Positions 28,114-36,660 are shown, counted from the first letter of the stretch. The stretch: DNA of 45,010 nucleotides from Minisyncoccota bacterium (GCA_028280145.1 JANQMM010000048.1:1-45010), one strand, 5' to 3'. Numbers and translations: made by a program. The notes: a model not told the origin generated them from the letters alone.

Positions 28114-28662
28114 TCACTTCTTCTCTTCCTCTTTTTTGAGAGGAAATCCGAGATGCTCCAGAAAGGCAAGGGTTTCTTTTTGGTCTTGTGAAGTGGTCAC
28201 GATTGTTACCGCAAGTCCAAAGACATCTTTGAGCTCCTCATCGGATGTTTCGGGAAAAATAGTATGCTCCTTAATGCCTATTGTTGCATTCCCCATCTCA
28301 TCAACAACAGTCCTTTTGATACCACGAAAGTCACGCGTTCGTGGAAGCACAACATGAACCAATTTATCGAGAAACATATCCATTCTTTTACCTCGAAGCG
28401 TTACCTGATACCCAATCACGTCACCTTCTCGAAGTTTAAATGAGGCAATACTTTTTCGGGCCTGTCGTGCCGCTGGCTTTTGACCAGTTATCTTTCCAAG
28501 CCGATCTTCGATCAGTTTAATCTTATTTTTATCTTTTATCGAACCGATACCTGTTGAAACGATCACCTTCAAAATACGTGGTGCCTCCATCGGATTGGTA
28601 TATCCAAAGTCACCTCTTAGTGCTTCAAGCGCTTTATTTTGTTTTTCTTTTACGATTGCCAT
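28114..28662 (-). CDS. rplE: 50S ribosomal protein L5
   Basis: NPMEAPRILKVIVSTGIGSIKDKNK; GRKSIASFKLREGDVIGYQVTLRGKRM-like region. Confidence 0.93.
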   Translation of the reverse strand: MAIVKEKQNKALEALRGDFGYTNPMEAPRILKVIVSTGIGSIKDKNKIKLIEDRLGKITGQKPAARQARKSIASFKLREGDVIGYQVTLRGKRMDMFLDKLVHVVLPRTRDFRGIKRTVVDEMGNATIGIKEHTIFPETSDEELKDVFGLAVTIVTTSQDQKETLAFLEHLGFPLKKEEEKK

Positions 28663-28713
28663 GATACTTTTGGTCTTTTAGTCATTCGCTCTTGCTAAAG
28701 CTACGTGCCGGCT

Positions 28714-29025
28714 TTAACTAGCCAATTCAGTTTTACTTTTAACCGCAACACGCACTTTCTTTCCTTTCTTATATTCATAGCGTACACGTGTCGGTTTGTT
28801 TTCCTTCGGATCAACCAATTGCACATTTGAAATGTGGATCGGGTTTGCTTTATCAATAATCTGTCCGTGCTGACCGCTCTTGGTTGGTCGTCTGTGTCGC
28901 TTTTTCATATTGACACCCTCTACGATCAAGGATTCAATCTTTGGGTATGCATGCAACACCTTGCCGACAAGACCTTTGTCTTTCCCTGCAATAACTATTA
29001 CTTTGTCTCCTTTTCGAATTTTCAT
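28714..29025 (-). CDS. rplX: 50S ribosomal protein L24
   Basis: MKIRKGDKVIVIAGKDKGLVGKVLHAYPKIESLIVEGVNMKKRHRRP. Confidence 0.93.
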   Translation of the reverse strand: MKIRKGDKVIVIAGKDKGLVGKVLHAYPKIESLIVEGVNMKKRHRRPTKSGQHGQIIDKANPIHISNVQLVDPKENKPTRVRYEYKKGKKVRVAVKSKTELAS

Positions 29026-29034
29026 ATTACGTAA

Positions 29035-29406
29035 CTACACAACTTCAGGTGCAAGTGATGCGATCTTCTGATACCCCGCCTCAGCAATTTCTCGAGGAAT
29101 CGGACCGAAAATACGTCCCGCTTTAGGCTCCTGTTTCCCCTTCTCAAGAATAACCACTGAATTCTCGTCAAACCGAATGTATGAGCCGTCTCTTCGTCGA
29201 TATGGTTGCCGTTGCCGAACCACAACAGCATGCACAACGTCCTTTTTTTTCACCAGCTTTCTTGGTTCTGCGGTTTGAATAGAAGCCACCACAACATCTC
29301 CAAGGCGCGCATACCGCTTCTTTGAACCACCAAGCACCTTGAATACACGTGCTATCTTTGCGCCGGAGTTATCAGTTACTTTCACTAATGTTTGTGGCTG
29401 GATCAT
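29035..29406 (-). CDS. rplN: 50S ribosomal protein L14
   Basis: MIQPQTLVKVTDNSGAKIARVFKVLGGSKKRYARLGDVVVASIQ. Confidence 0.95.
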   Translation of the reverse strand: MIQPQTLVKVTDNSGAKIARVFKVLGGSKKRYARLGDVVVASIQTAEPRKLVKKKDVVHAVVVRQRQPYRRRDGSYIRFDENSVVILEKGKQEPKAGRIFGPIPREIAEAGYQKIASLAPEVV

Positions 29407-29410
29407 GGTC

Positions 29411-29701
29411 TTACTGTTTTCCTATTACTTCAAAACGCTTCATCTTCGAGTACGGTTTCGCTTCGCGAATTTCTACCTTATCACCAATTTCAAAATTGTT
29501 CCCTTTATCGTGAGCATGATACTTCTTTACGTGCTTCAGATACTTTTTATATTTCGGATGCTTCACGTATCGTGAAACCGCAACAACAACCGTGTCTTGC
29601 ATCTTGTCAGAAACCACCACCCCGCGAAGCACACGCTTTGCGCTTTGTTTTGCTTTAGCGGATTCAATTGTCTTTTCTGTTTTCTTTGCTTTTTCACTCA
29701 T
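29411..29701 (-). CDS. rpsQ: 30S ribosomal protein S17
   Basis: MSEKAKKTEKTIESAKAKQSAKRVLRGVVVSDKMQDTVVVAVSRYVKHPKYKKYL; the ORF extends to 29749. Confidence 0.92.
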   Translation of the reverse strand: MSEKAKKTEKTIESAKAKQSAKRVLRGVVVSDKMQDTVVVAVSRYVKHPKYKKYLKHVKKYHAHDKGNNFEIGDKVEIREAKPYSKMKRFEVIGKQ

Positions 29702-29705
29702 GTTT

Positions 29706-29918
29706 TTATGTATTCTTTTGTTCCTGCTTCGACTTGATAAGGCGTGCATTTTTCTCCGTTAAGATTCGCGCAATATCCTTTCGTAGATTCTTTCCCGTTT
29801 TCACATCACGTACCTTTGAACCGGCAATACCAAATCGAAATCCTCGAAGCTCTTCTTTTCGCTCCACAAGCAGTTTGTCCAAATCTTTATCGTTCTTTTT
29901 ACTGTATTGTTCTGCCAT
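29706..29918 (-). CDS. rpmC: 50S ribosomal protein L29
   Basis: Position and KDLDKLLVERKEELRGFRFGIAGSKVRDVKTGKNLRKDIARILTEKNAR. Confidence 0.88.
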   Translation of the reverse strand: MAEQYSKKNDKDLDKLLVERKEELRGFRFGIAGSKVRDVKTGKNLRKDIARILTEKNARLIKSKQEQKNT

Positions 29919-29922
29919 GATC

Positions 29923-30348
29923 TTATATTAATTCTCGTGAGACGATTACCGACTTTAGAGGAAGTTTCGTTCCCGCTTTACGCAACGCTTCACGCGCAAC
30001 AGCTTCCGAAACCCCATCCACTTCAAACATGATCCGTCCGGGAAGTACTTCGCACTCGAATCCACTGGGTTCCCCTTTACCTTTACCCATACCTACTTCC
30101 GCAGCCTTCCGGGTAAACGGTCGATCGGGAAAAATACGAATCCAGATCTTACCCGTTTTTCCGCTTGTTCGCGAGATGCATCGACGTGCCGCCTCGATCT
30201 GATTACTCTTTACCCGTGCATACGTCGTCGCCTTAAGACCGTACGAGCCAAAACTTACCTTGTTCCCACGGCTAGCCACGCCAATTTTATTTGGATTCTT
30301 TCGCTTCGTATGCCACTTTCTAAACTTTACTTTCTTGGGAAATTGCAT
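29923..30348 (-). CDS. rplP: 50S ribosomal protein L16
   Basis: FPKKVKFRKWHTKRKNPNKIGVASRGNKVSFGSYGLKAT; GKGKGEPSGFECEVLPGRIMFEVDG. Confidence 0.94.
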   Translation of the reverse strand: MQFPKKVKFRKWHTKRKNPNKIGVASRGNKVSFGSYGLKATTYARVKSNQIEAARRCISRTSGKTGKIWIRIFPDRPFTRKAAEVGMGKGKGEPSGFECEVLPGRIMFEVDGVSEAVAREALRKAGTKLPLKSVIVSRELI

Positions 30349-30355
30349 GTTCTAC

Positions 30356-31027
30356 TTATTTACTTTTCTTGTCATCAAATATATCGCCTTTGTAGATCCA
30401 AACCTTAATACCAATGACTCCGTATGGAAGATAAGCCTTTTCACGAGCATAATCAATATCCGCTCTGAATGTCTGAAGTGGGATGCGCCCTTTCTTTATC
30501 TGTTCTGTTCGTGCCATTTCCGCCCCCCCAAGACGTCCCGCAACTGAAACACGAACTCCCAATACATCACGATTCGCCATAACCTTTTCAACCGTTTGCT
30601 TAAGCACGCGTCGAAACGGCATTCGCTTCTCAAGACCTTCTGCAACCATATAACCGACAATTGCAGCATTGCTCTCCGGTGAACGCACCTCTTCGATGTC
30701 AACTTTTAGCTCCGGATTCTCTGAAAGACCAAGTTTATTAATCTGCTTTTGAATGTCAGCCTTGAGTTGTTTTGCTCCTTCACCGCTTCGGCCAATGATA
30801 AGACCGGGGCGAGATGTCTGCACCACGACGCGAAGCACTCCCGCATTTCGCTCAACGATCACATCAGCAACATAAAAACCGCGAAGTCGCTTAGTGAGAT
30901 ACTCACGAATGGCCGTATCACACTTCATGAACTCTCGATATTGTTTTGGATCATTCGTAAACCAACGTGACTTCCAGTCACGAAGAATGCCGAGTCTGTG
31001 TGAATATGGATGTGCTTGATGTGTCAT
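30356..31027 (-). CDS. rpsC: 30S ribosomal protein S3
   Basis: HPYSHRLGILRDWKSRWF; GLIIGRSGEGAKQLKADIQKQ; GRLGGAEMARTEQIKKGRIPLQTFRADIDY. Start MTHQAHPYSH. Confidence 0.93.
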   Translation of the reverse strand: MTHQAHPYSHRLGILRDWKSRWFTNDPKQYREFMKCDTAIREYLTKRLRGFYVADVIVERNAGVLRVVVQTSRPGLIIGRSGEGAKQLKADIQKQINKLGLSENPELKVDIEEVRSPESNAAIVGYMVAEGLEKRMPFRRVLKQTVEKVMANRDVLGVRVSVAGRLGGAEMARTEQIKKGRIPLQTFRADIDYAREKAYLPYGVIGIKVWIYKGDIFDDKKSK

Positions 31028-31031
31028 AAAA

Positions 31032-31355
31032 TTATTTTCCCTCCAACTCAACCTTTATATGGCTGGTGTGTTTGTTAATTCGAGCAGCGCGCCCCCGAGC
31101 TCGTGCCCGGTATCGCTTGAAGGTAAACCCTTTGTCCACCTGCACTTTGCCCACTTTTAATGATCCCTCGCTAACACCTTCCTCTTTTGCATTTGCAACA
31201 GCACTTTTAATGAGCTTTGCAAACGGTTCTGCCGCTCGTTTTGGTGTATGTTTTAATATCTCAAGTGCATCAGATACACGTTTGCCACGCACGAGATTTG
31301 CAATAAGTCGTACTTTCCTTGGTGCTTGTCGATAATTTGATACTGATGCTTTCAT
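31032..31355 (-). CDS. rplV: 50S ribosomal protein L22
   Basis: YRQAPRKVRLIANLVRGKRVSDALEILKHTPKRAAEPFAKLIKSAVANA. Confidence 0.94.
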   Translation of the reverse strand: MKASVSNYRQAPRKVRLIANLVRGKRVSDALEILKHTPKRAAEPFAKLIKSAVANAKEEGVSEGSLKVGKVQVDKGFTFKRYRARARGRAARINKHTSHIKVELEGK

Positions 31356-31394
31356 GTTCTTGCTCTGTGTATGAAAAGAGATCGGCTCCCGATA

Positions 31395-31724
31395 TTATCC
31401 GGCCGCTCGTGCCGCTTTTGCTGCTGCGATCTCAGCCTCCTTTTTCTTCTGTTCGAGTTCTTTTTGCATCTTACCTCCGTGCCTTCGGAATGTTTTTGTT
31501 GGTGAGAATTCGCCGAGTCGATGCCCTACCATATCTTCTGAAACGACAACTTCGATATGCTCGCGGCCGTTGTGCACACCAAACGTAAACCCGACCATGT
31601 CCGGTGATATCATGCTTGCCCGCGCCCACGTCTTAATAACCCCTGTATCCTGAGGCTTCTTTCCTGCTATTTTCTTAAGTAGTTTTTCATCTACGTAAGG
31701 TCCTTTTTTCAGTGATCGAGTCAT
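31395..31724 (-). CDS. rpsS: 30S ribosomal protein S19 with A/K-rich C-terminal tail
   Basis: [19 protein letters not shown]...[19 protein letters not shown]. Confidence 0.94.
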   Translation of the reverse strand: MTRSLKKGPYVDEKLLKKIAGKKPQDTGVIKTWARASMISPDMVGFTFGVHNGREHIEVVVSEDMVGHRLGEFSPTKTFRRHGGKMQKELEQKKKEAEIAAAKAARAAG

Positions 31725-31872
31725 TAAAAATGCTGGTTTTTAATCCCGGACTCCCTAGCGTATAGGGGTGCCTCGAGAAACGATATAATCAAGGCCTACC
31801 AATGCACTTCTTGAATAAAAAAGCGCCCTGATGAGCTTTCGCACATACTATCAGAAAGGAAATATATGTCAA

Positions 31873-31900
31873 CAAAAAGCCGCCCCGGTGTGGGGCGGCG
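31873..31900 (-). terminator. Terminator after the lipoprotein gene
   Basis: GCCGCCCC/GGGGCGGC stem followed by TTTTTG on the minus strand. Confidence 0.8.
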
Positions 31901-31934
31901 ACAGTTCCAGGCGCTTGAAGCGCTCTGGCACTGT

Positions 31935-32348
31935 TCAGTCTGAGCTCAGTGCAAGACTCCAGCGGCGTTCGTGATTGTCCTTGCTTGTGACGACCATGTC
32001 GCTTGCCTCGATGGCTTGCATGAGATCGACCATCGCGCACATATTGGTGTCTTCGCGGCACAGCGTCCAGGAGCGGCGACGCTCGATCTCATGCAAGCCA
32101 TCGGAGCGGACGGTGATGAAGCGCTCCCGCTCATCCACGTCGACGATCTCGTTGGCACGAGCCTTCAGGTTATCGATCAGGCTTTCTTTTGAGCCGAAAT
32201 CTTTGTCGAGGTCGATGGTCTCCGTTACTCCGGTTGTGATGTCGCTGACATTCCAGATACGACCATCTTCTTCCGAGGATGGCAGGGTCGTGTCGGTTGC
32301 GGCACACCCCAACAAAAGGACGGCCAAAAAAGGAACAAGTGTTTTCAT
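31935..32348 (-). CDS. Small predicted lipoprotein
   Basis: MKTLVPFLAVLLLGCAATDTTLPSSEEDG: signal peptide plus lipobox LLGC. Confidence 0.7.
   Translation of the reverse strand: MKTLVPFLAVLLLGCAATDTTLPSSEEDGRIWNVSDITTGVTETIDLDKDFGSKESLIDNLKARANEIVDVDERERFITVRSDGLHEIERRRSWTLCREDTNMCAMVDLMQAIEASDMVVTSKDNHERRWSLALSSD
32009..32103. repeat. Perfect 21-bp inverted repeat inside the lipoprotein CDS
   Basis: 32009-32029 CGATGGCTTGCATGAGATCGA is the exact reverse complement of 32083-32103; 53-nt spacer. Confidence 0.95.
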
Positions 32349-32480
32349 TGCGGACTCTCCCGAGTAGATAGAAACACGAAATGAAATGCGGTGAAAAAGA
32401 TACCATTTGTAACAGGTTTTGTCAAATTCCACCATCTACGAGGGCTAAAAACCCCTCTTTCCCGCCATTTAAGAAGCTAA

Positions 32481-32503
32481 AGAAAAAAGCCGTCTTCTGA
32501 CGA
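32481..32503 (-). terminator. Terminator-like hairpin
   Basis: GTCGTC-AGAA-GACGGC followed by TTTTTT on the minus strand. Confidence 0.6.
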
Positions 32504-32545
32504 CTCTCTCAAGTAGGGGAACTTCACCGCCTATTATACGGGCTT

Positions 32546-32740
32546 TTATTCTTGTGTTCTGGTCTCTGCCACCTCAGTTTCATCGATCGCCTCCTCTGCC
32601 TGAGATGACGAAATGTATGCATACCCTGTTGGTATAGCCACCATCACTACAACGGCCAGGAAAAAAACCCATGAGTGATACTCAGAGGCACCATCCTCGG
32701 GCTCGTCTCCCAAAGTTGCAAACTTAATGCTCTTGGGCAT
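32546..32740 (-). CDS. Small single-TM protein
   Basis: MPKSIKFATLGDEPEDGASEYHSWVFFLAVVVMVAIPTGYAYISSSQAEEAIDETEVAETRTQE. Confidence 0.6.
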   Translation of the reverse strand: MPKSIKFATLGDEPEDGASEYHSWVFFLAVVVMVAIPTGYAYISSSQAEEAIDETEVAETRTQE

Positions 32741-32766
32741 TACTCTAACCCCTTTGTTGCGGATCA

Positions 32767-32788
32767 CCTGTTTATGTTATAGCACAAG
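32767..32788 (-). promoter_or_regulatory. Shared extended -10 promoter element
   Basis: Minus CTTGTGCTATAACATAAACAGG; 19/22 identical to 33073-33094. Confidence 0.65.
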
Positions 32789-32801
32789 CCCCAACGTCAA
32801 T

Positions 32802-33047
32802 TCAAATCAAAGCTGTGTCTAATTGAATCGAAAACCTCCTTGATATACAATCTTCGAACGCCAAATCCTCCTTGCGTATTTCGATGCCTTTGGCATATGT
32901 CGGTGTCTTATCAGAGTCATATCGCAATAACTCAGGATTCCGCAAGTGATTCACCATAAAAAATACCGCCACGGTAATAATTGCCATCACAACAAGCAGA
33001 AGAAGATTTTCAAAAGACTTTGAACCCTTCCTACCTTCGACAGTCAC
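32802..33047 (-). CDS. Small single-TM protein (GTG start)
   Basis: (V)TVEGRKGSKSFENLLLLVVMAIITVAVFFMVNHLRNPELLRYDSDKTPTYAKGIEIRKEDLAF; GAAGGAG SD before GTG at 33047. The ORF-track start (33122) lies upstream of the promoter. Confidence 0.6.
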   Translation of the reverse strand: MTVEGRKGSKSFENLLLLVVMAIITVAVFFMVNHLRNPELLRYDSDKTPTYAKGIEIRKEDLAFEDCISRRFSIQLDTALI

Positions 33048-33072
33048 GGTCTTCTCTCCTTCATCTACACAC

Positions 33073-33094
33073 CCTGTTTTCGTTATAGCACAAA
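33073..33094 (-). promoter_or_regulatory. Shared extended -10 promoter element
   Basis: Minus TTTGTGCTATAACGAAAACAGG. Confidence 0.65.
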
Positions 33095-33167
33095 CAGGCC
33101 CAACCAAAAAAGACCTATGCACGACTTATTCGATCTTAAAGGTTAAAACGTTTTTCCAACAAGCAAG

Positions 33168-33192
33168 AAGACCGCGTAGTGCGCGGCCTTCG
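33168..33192 (-). terminator. Terminator-like hairpin
   Basis: GACCGCG/CGCGGCC stem. Confidence 0.45.
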
Positions 33193-33210
33193 TCGAAGGA
33201 GATAAAGACT

Positions 33211-33456
33211 TCATGAAGACTTTACCACAAAGAAGAGGGTTGTCGCCAGAACGATCACGATTCCCCACAAAATTGCGTTTGTCGTGTTGCGAGGAGGCGT
33301 TTCGTAATATCCACGACGTCTCTGCCAATAAGGATCTGACAAGTCGATGTGATGTCGTGGGCCACCGCCAATTCTTGCATCAAATTCATTGATGGATTGC
33401 GGACTGCCGTCGTAGCTCCCTCCACGATAATCATCGTCGCGAAATGAAATACGCAT
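33211..33456 (-). CDS. Small C-terminal single-TM protein
   Basis: MRISFRDDDYRGGSYDG...NTTNAILWGIVIVLATTLFFVVKSS; AGGAG SD. Confidence 0.6.
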   Translation of the reverse strand: MRISFRDDDYRGGSYDGSPQSINEFDARIGGGPRHHIDLSDPYWQRRRGYYETPPRNTTNAILWGIVIVLATTLFFVVKSS

Positions 33457-33487
33457 GTCAAACTCCTATGCCATTTATCTGTGAGCT

Positions 33488-33516
33488 ATTATATGCTGTT
33501 GGATGTTTAACAACAA
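33488..33516 (-). promoter_or_regulatory. Promoter for the 33211-33456 gene
   Basis: Minus TTGTTG-N17-TATAAT. Confidence 0.7.
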
Positions 33517-33560
33517 GGAAAAAGGCTTGCATCATACATCCACAAGGCCGAAGAATTTGA

Positions 33561-33585
33561 AAACCGGCCATATGGCCGGTTCTTC
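33561..33585 (-). terminator. Hairpin directly after rplB
   Basis: AACCGGCC-ATAT-GGCCGGTT followed by TT on the minus strand. Confidence 0.6.
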
Positions 33586-34428
33586 CTATCGTCTTTTGCC
33601 GACTTTTCGTCTTCGAACAATGAGATTGTTGGAGTACTTCTTTGGCTTGCGTGTTTTTTGTCCTTTTCCTGCAGGCTTGCCCCATTTGGTTCGCTGTCGC
33701 CTGTGCCCTCGCCCGGCTCGTCCTTCACCACCACCGTGCGGGTGGTCAACAGGGTTCATTGCCGCCCCACGCACCACCGGTCGTCGCCCCATCCAACGCT
33801 TTCGGCCTGCTTTACCAATATTTACCAGTTTATGCTCATCATTTGACGCTTCCCCGACACTTGCCCACGCTAATGTTGATACTTTTCGCACTTCCGTTGA
33901 TGGCATCTTGAGCGTTGCAAATCCTCCGTCGTGTGCAATCACTTCTGCGGCATTTCCCGCACTTCGTGCGATTTTTGCTCCACCCCCCTCTTTGATCTCA
34001 ACATTATAGACAAAAGTACCAACCGGAATATCCTTAAGCTGTAATCTATTTCCAAGTGCTACCTTTGCTTTCGTCGAGACAACGAACGTATCACCTACTT
34101 TCATGCTTTTTGGTGCAACAATATACCGACGCTCTCCATCTCTGTAACAGACAAGCGCAATAAAGGCTGTTCGATTGGGATCATATTCAATACTTTCAAC
34201 CTTCGCCTCAATATCGAACTTGTTGTATGCAAAATCAATTTCGCGATACTTTCTCTTATGTCCGCCTCCTCGATGTCGAGTAGTCAAACGACCCTGCGAG
34301 TTTCGTCCCACGTCCCGCTTACCGCCTTTTGTAAGAGGTTTGTGTGGCTTGCTCCGAGTCAAATATTTCTTGAACGACACAACCGACATGCCGCGACGTC
34401 CTGGTGTTGTTGGTTTAAAGATTTTCAT
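33586..34428 (-). CDS. rplB: 50S ribosomal protein L2
   Basis: MKIFKPTTPGRRGMSVVSF; GRLTTRHRGGGHKRKYREIDF; GVAMNPVDHPHGGGEGR-like. Confidence 0.95.
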   Translation of the reverse strand: MKIFKPTTPGRRGMSVVSFKKYLTRSKPHKPLTKGGKRDVGRNSQGRLTTRHRGGGHKRKYREIDFAYNKFDIEAKVESIEYDPNRTAFIALVCYRDGERRYIVAPKSMKVGDTFVVSTKAKVALGNRLQLKDIPVGTFVYNVEIKEGGGAKIARSAGNAAEVIAHDGGFATLKMPSTEVRKVSTLAWASVGEASNDEHKLVNIGKAGRKRWMGRRPVVRGAAMNPVDHPHGGGEGRAGRGHRRQRTKWGKPAGKGQKTRKPKKYSNNLIVRRRKVGKRR

Positions 34429-34437
34429 GATCGATTT

Positions 34438-34899
34438 CTATACAAATTCTATTGTGTCACCATCTTTCAGATACACATACGCTTTTTTCCCGAGGCTCGA
34501 CATACCAGCTTTTCGCGTTCTTCTGTTCATTCGCTTTTTTCGTGGAATCTTTACAAGATTAACCTTTCGAGGGGTCACTTTGTAATATTCCTTTACAGCA
34601 TTTTCGACATCTTTTTTTGTTGCATGTACCGCTACTTCAAACACATACGTTCGACTTGCCGTTACGTCAGTGGCTTTTTCTGTGATACGCGGTCGGATAA
34701 GGACTTTGTCCAGGTTATCTGTGTACCGCGTGGTCGTGGTTTGTCGACGTCCTTTTCTTTTTGAAACGGTAAATGGCTGTTTTTCTTTCTTTGCAGACAC
34801 AGTTTCAGTCTGTGCAGTTTTTTCTGCTTTCTTCTCCACCACCTTTTCCTCCGGTGTTGTGGTCTTCTCTTCTTTTTTGTCTTTTCCAAACAGAGCCAT
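34438..34899 (-). CDS. rplW: 50S ribosomal protein L23 with charged N-terminal extension
   Basis: VLIRPRITEKATDVTASRTYVFEVAVHATKKDVENAVKEYYKVTPRKVN. Confidence 0.92.
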   Translation of the reverse strand: MALFGKDKKEEKTTTPEEKVVEKKAEKTAQTETVSAKKEKQPFTVSKRKGRRQTTTTRYTDNLDKVLIRPRITEKATDVTASRTYVFEVAVHATKKDVENAVKEYYKVTPRKVNLVKIPRKKRMNRRTRKAGMSSLGKKAYVYLKDGDTIEFV

Positions 34900-34900
34900 A

Positions 34901-35734
34901 TTACTTATTTATTTTTGCTTCAAGAAAACTTATTGCTTTTTTAGGGTCTTCAATTACCACATATTTATATGAAAGAAGGTTCAACGGATTCATATTTCGC
35001 ACTTCTTCAACATACAGATTTTCAATATTTCGAAAACTTTTTGCAGTATTCAACTTTCTATCCGAAAGAAGAATGAGTGCGGCGTTTTTCGGCTTTGTGA
35101 CAAGTTTTTCAAGACCTTTATTCTTAGCAAGTGCTGAGATAATACCGATTGCATCTTTCGTCTTCGGATCCGCAATCTCAAGAGAGTCAACAAACACCAG
35201 TTCTCCGTCGCGAAGTTTTCGTGAAAGAACCGTGTAAAGCGCTTTGGTTCTCATTTTCTTGTTAACCTTCTTAGTGTAATTCTTTTCTTTTCGCGGACCA
35301 AAAGTAATACCTCCTCCACGCCATATTGGAGAACGGTTCGAGCCGTGCCGTGCTCGCCCGGTCCCTTTTTGTCGCCACGGCTTTCGTCCGCCGCCACGAA
35401 CCTCACTTCGATCCTTGGTGTGCGCATATGGAACACGTGCGTTTGATTGCATTGATACCACCACTTGGTGTACCAGATCACCATTCCATTTTAGGCCAAA
35501 AATAGTCTCCGGAAGTAGAATTGAATCCTTTTTCTTTCCTTTCGCATCAAAAACTTGTGCGTCCATAGAAACAATCTTTCTGACCGCCTTCTTTGTTGCC
35601 GTCTTTTTGGCTGGAACTTTTTTCGTTGCGGCTTTTCTTGCAGGCGTTTTCTTCGTTGCTTGCTTCGGCTCGGCCTGTTTTGCTACACCGGAACGAATAT
35701 TCTTTTTTGTCGCTGTCTTTACTTCCATGATCAT
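34901..35734 (-). CDS. rplD: 50S ribosomal protein L4 with K/A-rich N-terminal extension
   Basis: RVPYAHTKDRSEVRGGGRKPWRQKGTGRARHGSNRSPIWRGGGITFGP. Confidence 0.93.
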   Translation of the reverse strand: MIMEVKTATKKNIRSGVAKQAEPKQATKKTPARKAATKKVPAKKTATKKAVRKIVSMDAQVFDAKGKKKDSILLPETIFGLKWNGDLVHQVVVSMQSNARVPYAHTKDRSEVRGGGRKPWRQKGTGRARHGSNRSPIWRGGGITFGPRKEKNYTKKVNKKMRTKALYTVLSRKLRDGELVFVDSLEIADPKTKDAIGIISALAKNKGLEKLVTKPKNAALILLSDRKLNTAKSFRNIENLYVEEVRNMNPLNLLSYKYVVIEDPKKAISFLEAKINK

Positions 35735-36333
35735 GCGTTCTTACTCCGGATCTCAACAAGTGTCCCTCGATGTCCCGGAATTGCACCTGAGATCACCAAA
35801 AGATTCTCGTCCTTGTTTACCTGCAACACCTTGAGATTCTTAACCGTAACCCGATCAGCCCCCATGCGCCCGGCCATTTTCTTTCCTTTAAACACTCTCT
35901 GCGGACCTGTCGCTCCGATCGAGCCGGGTGCTCGTTCGTGATGTTTATTTCCGTGACTTCTCCTGCCTCCTTTAAAACCGTGCCGCTTCACACCGCCCTG
36001 AAATCCTTTTCCTTTTGAAATAGCCGATACCTCAATGATGTCACCTACTTCAAAAGAAGAAACATCGATCTTGTCACCAAGTTTCCAATCCAAATCTCCA
36101 CGTACTTCACGTATGAATTCAAAGAGCCCTTTTGGTCGTTGCGCTCTGTGTACATTCTTTTCTCTGCGTGTGCCGTAACCCACCTGGGTTGCGTTATATC
36201 CATCCTTCTCAGCATCTTTTATCTGCGTTACTTCAATGGGACCTGCCGAGACAACGGTTGCAGGAAACACCCGTCCGTCATCATTCCAGATCTGAGTCAT
36301 TTTCTGCTTTTTTCCGAGTATGAATTTTGTCAT
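35731..36333 (-). CDS. rplC: 50S ribosomal protein L3
   Basis: MTKFILGKKQKMTQIWNDDGRVFPATVVSAGP...HGFKGGRRSHGNKHHERAPGSIG; the ORF extends to 36408. Confidence 0.94.
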   Translation of the reverse strand: MTKFILGKKQKMTQIWNDDGRVFPATVVSAGPIEVTQIKDAEKDGYNATQVGYGTRREKNVHRAQRPKGLFEFIREVRGDLDWKLGDKIDVSSFEVGDIIEVSAISKGKGFQGGVKRHGFKGGRRSHGNKHHERAPGSIGATGPQRVFKGKKMAGRMGADRVTVKNLKVLQVNKDENLLVISGAIPGHRGTLVEIRSKNA

Positions 36334-36418
36334 AGCTACGTAATGAAAATCACTACCAAGAAAGGTAGTGTTCCTCTCCCAGTGGTCCCTGTGGGGACGT
36401 AGATTCAATGAGTAGTAC

Positions 36419-36450
36419 TATACAGGAATGTGTATATTTTGCAAGAAATC
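36419..36450 (-). promoter_or_regulatory. Candidate promoter for rplC
   Basis: Minus TTGCAA...TATAGT (16-17 nt spacing). Confidence 0.55.
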
Positions 36451-36460
36451 AAGTTAAAAG

Positions 36461-36482
36461 ACCGCCCCAAAAGGGGCGGTTG
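36461..36482 (-). terminator. Terminator of a short transcript between rpsJ and rplC
   Basis: ACCGCCCC-TTTT-GGGGCGGT followed by CTTTT on the minus strand. Confidence 0.75.
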
Positions 36483-36607
36483 AAGCAGGCGAGTGATCAG
36501 AAATGTATTGGGAGAGAGTATAAGACCACTCGCTCTCCGTGCGTACCGAGTTGGTACATCTCCATCTTAGCATAAAAACGCCGGCCACATGTGTGGTCGA
36601 AAAAACA

Positions 36608-36638
36608 AAAACCGCTCCCCAGAGAACGGTTTTTGTCG
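36608..36638 (-). terminator. Terminator after rpsJ
   Basis: AAAAACCGTTC-TCTG-GGGAGCGGTTTTTG then TTTTTT on the minus strand. Confidence 0.8.
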
Positions 36639-36660
36639 AATCTTCATATCTTATTCTAAC

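Noticed and set aside
31975-32367. 130-aa + strand ORF
   Set aside because: Antisense to the lipoprotein gene with clear lipobox; explained by the local GC-rich composition.
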